Assembly: GCF_010091925.1 (NCBI RefSeq)
Contig: NZ_WVID01000012.1
Location: 1 to 64,000 of the forward strand
Direction of reading: 5' to 3'
Length of the DNA stretch: 64,000 bases
Source of the DNA: Nostoc sp. B(2019)
GTDB taxonomy: Bacteria; Cyanobacteriota; Cyanobacteriia; Cyanobacteriales; Nostocaceae
Shown: one piece after another, positions 54,360-63,173 of the stretch
Layout of the letters: each line of letters opens with the position of its first letter
How positions within the stretch are numbered: position 1 is the stretch's first letter
Notes under the pieces: model-generated
Told to the model about the DNA's origin: nothing
Databases searched by the model: none
What the model saw: the letters and a program-made list of their open reading frames with translations, nothing else
Made by a program: the position numbers and the translations under genes

Positions 54360-56648
54360 GTGCAGAAGCGCGAAATAACAGTATCAAAGCTTAGCTATAA
54401 ATCCTCTCAAACTCTTGTTTCCAAGAGAATTCTTCAATTCAGAACAGCAACGTTAATTCTATTGGGCATCGTTTTCTTATCTGGTATCTTCGTTACAGCA
54501 TGGTTTGCTGGTGAAGGCAGAATTACGGAAATTTTTTCTCAAATTAACACCTTACAACAGCAGCCACCAATGTGGTTAGAAGTGCCAAGGGTGAAGGTTG
54601 GATATTTACTTATACCAACTGTGGTACTGTTGTTAACAGTATTTTTGGTGATGAAAATTTCGCCTCAGCCTCGTGTTTGGTCACGACGGCTGGTAGTGGG
54701 AATTTTAATTATTCTCACATTGCGTTATGTTCTTTGGCGATCGCTCTCTACGCTGAATGTTGAAGATCCGCTAAATGGGGTGTTTAGTCTAGGGTTATTC
54801 TTCATGGAAATGACATTGCTCGTGGGTAATATTATCCAACTATTTTTCATGTTGAATGTCAAAGACCGACACCGTGAAGCAGACGAAAAATCATTAGCTG
54901 TGATTCATGATAGCTTTGTTCCATCTGTAGATATTTTAATACCAACTTACAACGAACCAGTATTTATTTTGCGGCGCACAATTATTGGTTGTCAAGCCCT
55001 GGAATATACCAATAAAAACATTTATCTTTTGGATGATACTAAACGTCCAGAAGTTGAAAGTTTAGCTGAAGAATTGAAATGTAAGTATGTAACACGACCC
55101 GATAATGATCATGCCAAAGCTGGAAATTTGAATCATGCGATCGCCAAAACTCAGGGTGAGTTAATTGTGGTTTTTGATGCCGATTTTGTCCCCACAAAAA
55201 ACTTTCTTACCCGCACTGTTGGCTTTTTCCAAAATGAGAAAGTCGCCCTTGTGCAGACGCCTCAAAGCTTCTACAACGCTGACCCCGTATCCCATAATCT
55301 CGGATTAGAAAATGTTATTACCTCAGACGAAGAAGTATTTTATCGGCTAATTCAACCAATACGTGATGTCACAGGTAGCGTGATTTGTGCTGGTACTTCC
55401 TTCGTTGTCCGTCGCAGTGCTTTAGAAGAAACTGGGGGTTTTGTAACTGAGTCATTAAGCGAAGATTATTTCACAGGAATTCGGATAACTGCTCAAGGCT
55501 ACCAATTGATTTATTTAAACGAAAAATTAAGCGCTGGTTTAGCAGCAGAAAATATTGCTGCTTATGCAGCTCAACGATTAAGGTGGGGACAGGGTACACT
55601 GCAAGCATTTTTTATTAAATCTAATCCTTTAACTATTCCTGGATTAAATATCTTTCAAAGATTAGCTCATTTCGAGGGATTATTAAGTTGGTTTAGCCCG
55701 ATATCTCGCGTTTATTTCCTTCTCATGCCGTTAGCTTATTCGTTTTTAGGTGTGATTCCGCTTCGAGCAACTTTAGCAGAGATAGTGTATTTTATCTTAC
55801 CTTGTTATTTGGTAAGTTTTACAGTATTTAGTTGGTTAAATCACCGATCGCGTTCAGCCTTATTATCAGATGTTTACTCTCTATTACTATGTTGTCCTTT
55901 AGCTCTGACTGTAATCAAAGTTATGCTAAATCCTTTCTCGAAAGGGTTTAAAGTCACACCTAAAGGTATAGCAAGCGATCGCTACATTTTCAACTGGAAT
56001 TTAGCTTTACCTTTAATCATTATATTTATCGCTACTGCTGTTAGCTTGTGGCGTAATTTAGGCCTGAGTATGGTTCAAGGATTTTGGGCTACCTCAGTAC
56101 CGCCGGAAGTTGCTCAAGGGCTTAAAGGTATAGGCTTAGGTTGGCTGTGGAGTACTTATAATTTGTTCATGATTGGTATTGCTTTGTTGATTTTGCTAGA
56201 TGCTCCCAGAAGAGATGTTTATGAATGGTTTGATTTGCGGCGAGTGGTGCGGTTAAAAATTGGTAAACAAAATTTCTGGGGTGTTACCACAATGATTTCA
56301 GAAGTAGGTGCTGAAGTTGCTCTGACTCAGCTACCCTGCGGAAATTTATTTGCAAATCAGCTAGTAAACATCGAAATTGTTGAGGAGAATCTCCATTTAG
56401 CTGGCGAGATTGTGCGTACGGGATTTAATAATGAATTTCCTACAGTGCGCGTCCGGTTTGATTCATTGAATTTGAGTCAACATCGCCACTTGATAGAAAT
56501 GTTATTTTGTCGCCCAGGACAGTGGAAACGCCATAATACACTAGGAGAATTTGGTTCGTTTTTGTTACTGTTGAAAATCTTGCTGAAACCACGAATTTTG
56601 TTTGATCGAAAAGTTGATGTAAGTGCGATCGCAGTTTCTAAAGTCTAA
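54360..56648 (+). CDS. Cellulose synthase-like catalytic subunit (BcsA type)
   Basis: A 762-residue membrane glycosyltransferase of GT2. There are helices before and after the catalytic domain. Motifs: VDILIPTYNEP (about 190), first Asp in LLDDTKRP (about 222), DAD in VVFDADFVP (about 272), SED in LSEDYFTG (about 366, where BcsA has TED) and QRLRWGQG (about 404). A C-terminal PilZ-like part starts near residue 626 (RRVVRLKI, RxxxR c-di-GMP motif), then MISEVGAEVAL, where the usual D/N of (D/N)xSxxG is replaced. The gene has no bcsB or bcsZ next to it. It probably makes an extracellular beta-glucan. Confidence 0.88.
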   Translation: MQKREITVSKLSYKSSQTLVSKRILQFRTATLILLGIVFLSGIFVTAWFAGEGRITEIFSQINTLQQQPPMWLEVPRVKVGYLLIPTVVLLLTVFLVMKISPQPRVWSRRLVVGILIILTLRYVLWRSLSTLNVEDPLNGVFSLGLFFMEMTLLVGNIIQLFFMLNVKDRHREADEKSLAVIHDSFVPSVDILIPTYNEPVFILRRTIIGCQALEYTNKNIYLLDDTKRPEVESLAEELKCKYVTRPDNDHAKAGNLNHAIAKTQGELIVVFDADFVPTKNFLTRTVGFFQNEKVALVQTPQSFYNADPVSHNLGLENVITSDEEVFYRLIQPIRDVTGSVICAGTSFVVRRSALEETGGFVTESLSEDYFTGIRITAQGYQLIYLNEKLSAGLAAENIAAYAAQRLRWGQGTLQAFFIKSNPLTIPGLNIFQRLAHFEGLLSWFSPISRVYFLLMPLAYSFLGVIPLRATLAEIVYFILPCYLVSFTVFSWLNHRSRSALLSDVYSLLLCCPLALTVIKVMLNPFSKGFKVTPKGIASDRYIFNWNLALPLIIIFIATAVSLWRNLGLSMVQGFWATSVPPEVAQGLKGIGLGWLWSTYNLFMIGIALLILLDAPRRDVYEWFDLRRVVRLKIGKQNFWGVTTMISEVGAEVALTQLPCGNLFANQLVNIEIVEENLHLAGEIVRTGFNNEFPTVRVRFDSLNLSQHRHLIEMLFCRPGQWKRHNTLGEFGSFLLLLKILLKPRILFDRKVDVSAIAVSKV

Positions 56649-56814
56649 CTACAAATGGGTTAAAAAGTAAGCGATCGCCTAACTTTACAGTGAACTTAGA
56701 ACCGCCCATAATCTTTGTTAATTCACGTTTATAAGCATGGCAGGTTTCTGATATTTGTCAGGATATTCGATTAAATAGTTTTTAGTGATAGATAGCTGAC
56801 AAATGCCAGCATTT

Positions 56815-57378
56815 TTAACCACCCATCTTTAACCATCCATAAACTTGATTAACAGTTAGTGTCAGTTCAACTTCTTCTAAAACTGGTAAATAATCTTCTC
56901 CTTGAAGTAACTCTGGTTGTTGCTCTGGCAAAAATACCAAAATACTCAGGTCATCAGGATCAAGAAACCACCCTAAGCGGCTACCGTACTTTAAACACTG
57001 GAGAATATTACCAATCACTTTGTTCGGCTTTTGTTCTGGTGAGAGAATCTCAATTGTCCAATCTGGTGGCAGTTCAAAGTTATCCGGTACTTGCTCATCG
57101 ACAGTAAATGGTATGCGTCCCCAGTTGAATATAGCCACATCTGGTACGATTGAGCGTGCTCCAAAGCTACACCGTAGTTCTGGAAATGCGTATGCAATCT
57201 TTGGCAATTCTCCAACTTGATTTACTACCGCACACAATTTTCCTTGCAAACGGCTGTGTCTCCCTTTTGGCATTGGTTTGGAAATAATTTCTCCATTAAT
57301 ATATTCACTAGCTGGTTTAGTTTCTGGGAGCTTCAGAAACTCTTCTAGGGTTAGAGGTCGAGTTGTCGTAGTACTCAT
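56815..57378 (-). CDS. Uma2 family endonuclease-like (DUF820) protein
   Basis: A 187-residue protein. It starts MSTTTTRPLTLEEFLKLPE and continues with the DUF820/Uma2 blocks YINGEIISKPMPKGRHSRLQG, SIVPDVAIFNWGRIPF and PPDWTIEILSPEQKPNKV, which supply the PD-(D/E)xK-type acidic residues. The family is very abundant in cyanobacteria; the biological role is unknown. A longer start at 57420 would add 14 residues. Confidence 0.88.
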   Translation of the reverse strand: MSTTTTRPLTLEEFLKLPETKPASEYINGEIISKPMPKGRHSRLQGKLCAVVNQVGELPKIAYAFPELRCSFGARSIVPDVAIFNWGRIPFTVDEQVPDNFELPPDWTIEILSPEQKPNKVIGNILQCLKYGSRLGWFLDPDDLSILVFLPEQQPELLQGEDYLPVLEEVELTLTVNQVYGWLKMGG

Positions 57379-57516
57379 GGCTCCGTCAATCCTGATTTTA
57401 TTTGCACTTAAGTTTAGCAAAATAAACTATAGCTATAGGTGCAGACCATAGCACTTAAGGAAAAATACACTCTTTTAACGCTGGAACGATCGCAGCTTTA
57501 CTGGGTGTATCAGAAC

Positions 57517-59139
57517 TCATAGCCTTTTTAGTTGCCAAAGTCCCCCATCTGGAACTACCTGCATTAGTTGACCATATTTCGACTCAATAGCCTGGACGAG
57601 TTGTGGCGAAGGACGGAACAAGAATGTTTCAGAATTTCCTGAAAGTAAAGACTTTACATTTGATATCTCTAGCTGGGGAGGCTGACCAAACAGTACTAAT
57701 CGCACATCATCATCTAGTAAATAGCTTAAAGACAGCAAGTCTCCTAAATTAGTCCCGTCATAGCCACCATCGCTGAGTAAAACCGGGGAAGAAACAGCAT
57801 TGACTCGCCGTCCCATTTCAGCATTAAAATGGCTAGGGATATTGCTCCACCAAGTATCAGAAAAAGCGCTAACTGTACAGGATACGACACTACACGTAAC
57901 TAGCGCCACCATGACACCTCCCCAGAGGCGTTGTCTATTCAGTATTTTAGTTGCCAGTAAATAACCTACCGCCAGCTGCACTCCGGGAAAACAAGAAATC
58001 AAATAGCGGCTCACCGCAGAGCGCTGCGTTTCTAGAAGAAAATCTGACACAGCCAACATTAGAAAAGGCACAAAAATCACAGTTAGGATAAATAACCAGG
58101 TTTTCCGGCTGGTGTAACGACATTGGTAGATAGCCGCAGCAATTAGCAGCAGAATTAGCAATCTGGGTATATAAGTCCAGATATTGTTAAAACCAAAATC
58201 TAAATCTAAAAATAAGGCAGTAAAACTGAGAATCCACAGCTTTACGCGGTAAAGAATGTCATCGCCTTTAACCCAGCTTGTAGTGTCCAAAACCCGCTGG
58301 TAATTGCTTTTCAACACAAATAACCACGGACTGAAGAGAATCAATGAGGTGGCGATCGCAATCGCAAAAAATATTAAATTAGTAATTGAGAATTTGCCCT
58401 GATTTCCAGGCAAATTATGGGAATCCTCTGTTCTCATCTTGGAATTTTTAGCCAAAAGATGCGCCAATAGCACATAAACTATATGACCACTTAAAGTCAG
58501 CCCAAAAAAGGGTTGGCTATACAAACCGAGTGTAACCGCCAGTGCGTAAAATCCCCAGTTGTACCAAGTTGGCAAGCGCAACGCCCTCAGCAAGAAAAAA
58601 CTACTAGCAATGACGCATACTGTCAGAAAACTATACTGCCTTGCAATCTGAGCAAATAAGATATCAAATGGGGATAGAGCTAAAAGCGCTGTCGCTAGCA
58701 AAGCTGCTATTCGGGAGATAAAAAGCTCTCGCCCAAGAGCATACATCGACACTAAAGCTAGTAGACTCAATAAAGCTGGCAAAGTACGCGATGCTGTGCG
58801 AGAACTGCCGAATACCTGCATCCAGAAGCGAGCCATCAAAAAGTATAGCGGTGGATGTTGCGGATCTTCAACTGCTAGAGATTTGATTGTGTCTACTGGA
58901 GTACTTCCTGGTTTTAGACGTTGATACTTCTGTAATTCCTGTGGTGAAATAATCTGGTTTTGAAAAATTTCATCACCAATTTCTTGACCTGTGAATCCAG
59001 CTGCTCGGAAAGAAGTGTAGACTTCATCATGCCAATAAATTTTATGATCCAGATTAAAGAACCGAAAAAAAACGCCAAGTACTAATATTACGACGATAAA
59101 AAATTGTAACCAACTCGGAGAACGTTTGGTATGCCGCAT
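57517..59139 (-). CDS. GT39-type membrane glycosyltransferase (copy 1)
   Basis: A 540-residue protein with about 11 transmembrane helices. Near the start, FNLDHKIYWHDEVYTSF carries the conserved acidic pair of the GT-C/GT39 fold, and the later DPQHPPLYFLMARFWMQVFG block is the second motif. It should transfer sugars from a lipid-phosphate donor at the outer face of the membrane. The adjacent gene encodes a clear paralogue (next entry) with the same start MRHxKxxPSWLxF and motifs. Confidence 0.88.
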   Translation of the reverse strand: MRHTKRSPSWLQFFIVVILVLGVFFRFFNLDHKIYWHDEVYTSFRAAGFTGQEIGDEIFQNQIISPQELQKYQRLKPGSTPVDTIKSLAVEDPQHPPLYFLMARFWMQVFGSSRTASRTLPALLSLLALVSMYALGRELFISRIAALLATALLALSPFDILFAQIARQYSFLTVCVIASSFFLLRALRLPTWYNWGFYALAVTLGLYSQPFFGLTLSGHIVYVLLAHLLAKNSKMRTEDSHNLPGNQGKFSITNLIFFAIAIATSLILFSPWLFVLKSNYQRVLDTTSWVKGDDILYRVKLWILSFTALFLDLDFGFNNIWTYIPRLLILLLIAAAIYQCRYTSRKTWLFILTVIFVPFLMLAVSDFLLETQRSAVSRYLISCFPGVQLAVGYLLATKILNRQRLWGGVMVALVTCSVVSCTVSAFSDTWWSNIPSHFNAEMGRRVNAVSSPVLLSDGGYDGTNLGDLLSLSYLLDDDVRLVLFGQPPQLEISNVKSLLSGNSETFLFRPSPQLVQAIESKYGQLMQVVPDGGLWQLKRL

Positions 59140-59200
59140 AACCAGGTTTCACAAATAAATCTCCAGAGTTTAAGTTTCTCTCACATTGTGTGCCACATTG

Positions 59201-60865
59201 TCAAGCAGTAGATAATTTATTCTTGCGGGGGATATCGCGTCGGCGCAAGCTGCGAGGTTTAGTTAATTTCCAGACTGAATAATAATTATCACTATAAACA
59301 ATCTCTGTCTTCAAGTTATATCTTTTTTCTATTATTTGACGCCAGTTATATGAAGGATTGAGTAAAAATACATCAGTAAACCCATCAGGAATTTTAGGAA
59401 TTCTTTGGTCTTGTACTAACAGAAATCGTACTTTAGGTTCCAAAAGATAACTTAAGGAAAACACATTACCATAATTAATGCCAGAAGCATCACTAATTAA
59501 TAGTGGACTAGCAGTCTGATTAATAATTTGGGCAACTTGTGGATTTCCGTAGCTCATACCCTTATTCCACCAAGTTTTAGCCTGGGAACTTACCCTAGAG
59601 GAAACTATACCACAAATAATCAGCAGCCCTATGATTATTTGCCAGTTTCTCCGGCGTGATTCGCTGCCATTATATAGTTGCGTAGCTATCAAGTAAGCAA
59701 CTGCTAATTGAATACCTAAATAAGCTGGCATTAAATACGGTTCAGAAGCTGACCGGATGCTCCCAGAAAATAAATCAGGTAGCATTAGGGGTAGCGCTGG
59801 TATTACAATCAACGTCACAATAAACAACCAAACTTTGTAGTTAGTTGTCTGACAAAGGAAATAAATTGAATATCCTACCAAAACTACAAAAGTTGATGCA
59901 ATTAAATAGCTCAAAGGATTTTCCCAGACTAAATTTAAATCAAAAAAAATCCGGCTTAACTGCATCATTAAAAATGGAAATACAGGCAATAGAGATAAAT
60001 CTTTAGTTATCACATTTCCTGAAATCAAAAATTGGAAAAAGTCAGCCATCACAACTGTCATCCAAGGCATGAAGGCTAAAAACCCCACGAGTGATGCTAG
60101 CAAATAAGCTCTGACAGTTTCAGTCAACTGGAATCTGTTAGTACTAATTACATAAGTTCCATGAGCAACTGCTACAAACCCACTCCACAAAAATGTGTAG
60201 AAACTCAGCGCTAAGGTTACTGCATAAATGCTCCAGGTGGCGAAGCGATCTGATCGTTGCTGTTCTTTTGCCAACTCGTCTTTATCTTTTGATTCCAGAT
60301 TTATTGCTCGCAGCAGTGCAGCACTAGATAGTAATATGGTGACTAACCAGAGAATATATTCTTGTGCTTCTTGGGCATAGACTAGGTGAATTGGAGAGAT
60401 TGCCATAAGTGCGATCGCTATGCCAGGTATTGTTAACGGTATGCTAAATAATTCTTGGCATAACCAATAAACGCAGGGAAAAACCAAAAAGCTAATCAAG
60501 ACAGATAAACTTCTAATAGCTGTCACCGAGTTGCCAAAGATTCCCATCCACAATCGAGCTATTAGATAATAAAGTGGTGGATGTTGAGAATCTGCTGTAG
60601 CCAAAGTCATAACTGTGTCATTTAAGTTTTTTTCCCGATTGACACCTTGGAATTTAGCAAAGCTCTCTCTGGCAATAATCAGACCATTAAAAATCTGCTG
60701 TTTTACTTGAGTTGTTGTGTAGCCAGAAATTCGTAATGAGCTATAAGTTTCATCATGCGAGTAAACTTTGTTGTCAAGATTAACAAAGCGAAACAATATA
60801 CTCATCACCAACAAAAATACAACTAAAAAACGCAACCAACTCGGGCCAAGTTTGAGATGGCGCAT
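59201..60865 (-). CDS. GT39-type membrane glycosyltransferase (copy 2)
   Basis: About 554 residues, paralogous to the downstream copy. It starts MRHLKLGPSWLRFL; FVNLDNKVYSHDETYSSLR and the DSQHPPLYYLIARLWMGIFG block correspond to the same motifs. The two genes are separated by 61 bp on one strand and were probably made by duplication. The start at 60865 is chosen over 60892 because it matches the start of copy 1. Confidence 0.88.
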   Translation of the reverse strand: MRHLKLGPSWLRFLVVFLLVMSILFRFVNLDNKVYSHDETYSSLRISGYTTTQVKQQIFNGLIIARESFAKFQGVNREKNLNDTVMTLATADSQHPPLYYLIARLWMGIFGNSVTAIRSLSVLISFLVFPCVYWLCQELFSIPLTIPGIAIALMAISPIHLVYAQEAQEYILWLVTILLSSAALLRAINLESKDKDELAKEQQRSDRFATWSIYAVTLALSFYTFLWSGFVAVAHGTYVISTNRFQLTETVRAYLLASLVGFLAFMPWMTVVMADFFQFLISGNVITKDLSLLPVFPFLMMQLSRIFFDLNLVWENPLSYLIASTFVVLVGYSIYFLCQTTNYKVWLFIVTLIVIPALPLMLPDLFSGSIRSASEPYLMPAYLGIQLAVAYLIATQLYNGSESRRRNWQIIIGLLIICGIVSSRVSSQAKTWWNKGMSYGNPQVAQIINQTASPLLISDASGINYGNVFSLSYLLEPKVRFLLVQDQRIPKIPDGFTDVFLLNPSYNWRQIIEKRYNLKTEIVYSDNYYSVWKLTKPRSLRRRDIPRKNKLSTA

Positions 60866-61383
60866 AACTAGGTTTCCCAAAAAGTTGTCCAAAATAATCC
60901 AGTTAAGCGGACTGGATGAAGTGCGATGATCGCCAAAATGTCAAGTGGAGCTTATTCGTTAAACATCGCCAACCTCATAGCTTGCAGCATTCTCCATTAG
61001 CACCATCACCCGCCCATAACTTGAAGGATATTGTGGGCGGATAGATTGGGGAGTATGACCCATCAGTCACAATCTGTCTTGATTTCAGTGCATTTGAACG
61101 CACTTGTGCTGTTACAGGTGAACAGTCTAAAATCAAGGTTTTTGGGGTGAGGGGTTAAACCCTGCGGTTAATTATGCCACAGCACCATGAATTCGCAGAC
61201 GGTTGTTGTGACAGGTGTAAGACATCAACTAACTGTACATTGAGGGTCATTTGATTTGGGAGATTGGCGATGAACACCTCTTCTCTATTAACTCTGAAAA
61301 GAATTGGGTAAGGTTGTATCAAATCCCGCAAAACTGCTTAAAACTGCAAGTTTTGTCAGCAGCCACAGACAATCCCTTTGACT
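60866..61383. other. Intergenic region with a short hairpin
   Basis: A 7-bp hairpin (ATCCAGT/ACTGGAT, 60897-60917) lies close upstream of the GT39 copy 2 start. The rest of the gap has no recognisable gene on either strand; a short open stretch on the minus strand near 61160-61300 has no similarity I know. Confidence 0.35.
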
Positions 61384-62016
61384 TTACCCGTGGTTTCCTT
61401 GCTGATGATTTGGTACTTTTGGCGCTTTAACTGGCTTAACCGGAGGCGTTATAATTTTCGGCGATTCTAACAAATTTAACCACTCCTGCATTGACTGAGG
61501 TTGATCGCTAACCTCAAGTTCCATTCCTTTGAGAATTGCCTCATTAGTGCGATCGCTAATCTGCACATTCATCTGCTTTGGTGAAACTAATTGCTCACCG
61601 TCAGATCTGTCTAAGGCTGGTGGAGGCATTTTTCCTGTCACCATAAAATACAAAGTTGCCGCAGTAGCATAAACATCCGTGTAAGCTCCGCGTTTGCGTT
61701 TTCTAAAATACTGCTCAGGCGGCGCAAAGCCATCAGACAACTGTGCTGTATGAGATTTTGTTTCGTCAGGGGTAAACTCCCGCACAATACCGAAATCAAT
61801 CAAGACAGCTTGAGATCTATCAGAACGCAGCATAATGTTGCCTGGTTTCACGTCCCGATGCAACAAGCCCTTTTTGTGAACCTCAATCAGCGCTTTACTA
61901 ATTTGCTGAATGTAGCGTAATGCATCGGTTTCTGACAAAATACCCTGGTTTTTAACGTAATTTTCTAAACTTTCCCCTTTACAAAATTGGGTAACGCCAT
62001 CTGGCAAAGTCTGCAA
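61384..62016 (-). pseudogene. Ser/Thr protein kinase fragment lacking the N-lobe
   Basis: The frame holds the C-lobe of an eukaryotic-type kinase: catalytic loop LLHRDVKPGNIML, DFG in LIDFGIVRE, and the APPEQYF and DVYATAATLYFMVTGKMPPP segments. The homology begins at GESLENYVKNQG, at the place where the hinge after the N-lobe should be. The glycine loop, the catalytic Lys and the helix-C Glu are absent. The only start is TTG 62016 inside the 3' end of the acyltransferase gene. The deletion seems to have joined that gene to the kinase. An active kinase is unlikely. Confidence 0.85.
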
Positions 62017-62770
62017 TATTAGATATAGTTAAAAAATCAATAGTCTTAAACTGCCGATCAATGGCTGGAAGACTGCATATTTTGGCTCCAATATTTAAAT
62101 ATGCTTGTAAAATATTAGGAAGCTCCACATTACATGCATCTTGACCTTGTTGAGTAAGTTCTAGACAAAATTGTGAATTTGGATAAACTAAAATACTTGG
62201 ATGCATCAACTGATTCTGCTGAAAATAATCAAAAGCACAAGCTGCTTGCAAAGGACATTGTGTTAGTAATGATGCACAGCCAAAAAAATACTGATTTTTA
62301 CTCCGAATAAGATAATTTGCTAGCCCTTGCCAGAGTAATAAAAGTGCTTGAATATTGCGGTATTCTTTAGCTATACATGCATACCCAACTTCTACAGATA
62401 CCTGAAGTACAGAATCAGGAATTGCATTGAGATTAAATATGTCAGCAGCATCAAATCCCAGCCCTTGAGAAGCCATTGCATAGGTTTGCATCCGGTAAGT
62501 TCCTATCGTTTTACCAGTCTGTTTGAAAATGAGTATCAAATGATGGCAAACCGCATCAAAATTGTCTTGCTCTATTTGGGTAAGGTTAGAAGTAGAAAAT
62601 CCCAGACCTAGTTCCTGATTAAAAACTTCAAAGCGCAACCGGAAAATGGATTCTAATTCTTCAGCAGTTGAGGCAAGCCGTAGGATATAATTTTCAGTTT
62701 GAAGAACGGGAAAATCTGTGAAGGGGGGAGGAGGACTTAGTGGGTAATTGATATTGCGTCCAGATTCCAT
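61979..62770 (-). CDS. GNAT/OlsB-type acyltransferase
   Basis: A 263-residue protein resembling the hemolysin-like/PEP-CTERM-associated acyltransferases: ILRLASTAEELESIFRLRFE, then TGKTIGTYRMQTYAMASQG and VSVEVGYACIAKEYRN. The family attaches acyl chains, for example to ornithine. The C-terminal DFARWRYPIL is the usual end, so the gene seems complete even though the kinase fragment starts 38 bp inside it. Confidence 0.75.
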   Translation of the reverse strand: MESGRNINYPLSPPPPFTDFPVLQTENYILRLASTAEELESIFRLRFEVFNQELGLGFSTSNLTQIEQDNFDAVCHHLILIFKQTGKTIGTYRMQTYAMASQGLGFDAADIFNLNAIPDSVLQVSVEVGYACIAKEYRNIQALLLLWQGLANYLIRSKNQYFFGCASLLTQCPLQAACAFDYFQQNQLMHPSILVYPNSQFCLELTQQGQDACNVELPNILQAYLNIGAKICSLPAIDRQFKTIDFLTISNIADFARWRYPIL

Positions 62771-63077
62771 CTGTCTTCCTACTTAAATTGTGAAAATGTC
62801 CTATTAGGATTTAGCAGATCACATTATGTATTAATGTGCCGAAGCGTGATTAGAACAGTTTTCGAGAAAAGATTCTCCAGAGAGCTTTTTTTGCCAAATC
62901 CTTCCTCGATATCATGTCCGGTTTATTACCCACAATTCCCGCTTACTTTCTTGAATGAGGTGTAGGGTGTTTTTATTATGGGCTTGACTGCCGAAAATAT
63001 CTGGCAATAAAATACAAAATTTTCCTTTCACATAGCTATCGATATAAGTCAACGAAGAAGCTTACGATAGGCTAAGA
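62771..63077. other. Intergenic region upstream of the acyltransferase
   Basis: Nothing recognisable apart from a TTCTCGAAAAG-type segment near 62858. Promoter for the minus-strand acyltransferase is expected here. Confidence 0.35.
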
Positions 63078-63103
63078 AAGCCCCCGAATGAATCCGAGGG
63101 CTT
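63078..63103 (-). terminator. Terminator of the NAD kinase gene
   Basis: Arms AAGCCCCCG (63078-63086) and CGAGGGCTT (63095-63103), nine pairs with one mismatch and an 8-base loop. It lies 70 bp downstream of the minus-strand nadK stop. A short T-run follows on the minus strand. Confidence 0.7.
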
Positions 63104-63173
63104 GGATATTTTTGCGACTCTCTTTAAAAGCATTGCAGACGATTTGCAGTAAATGCACTCTTGAGCTACTCAA

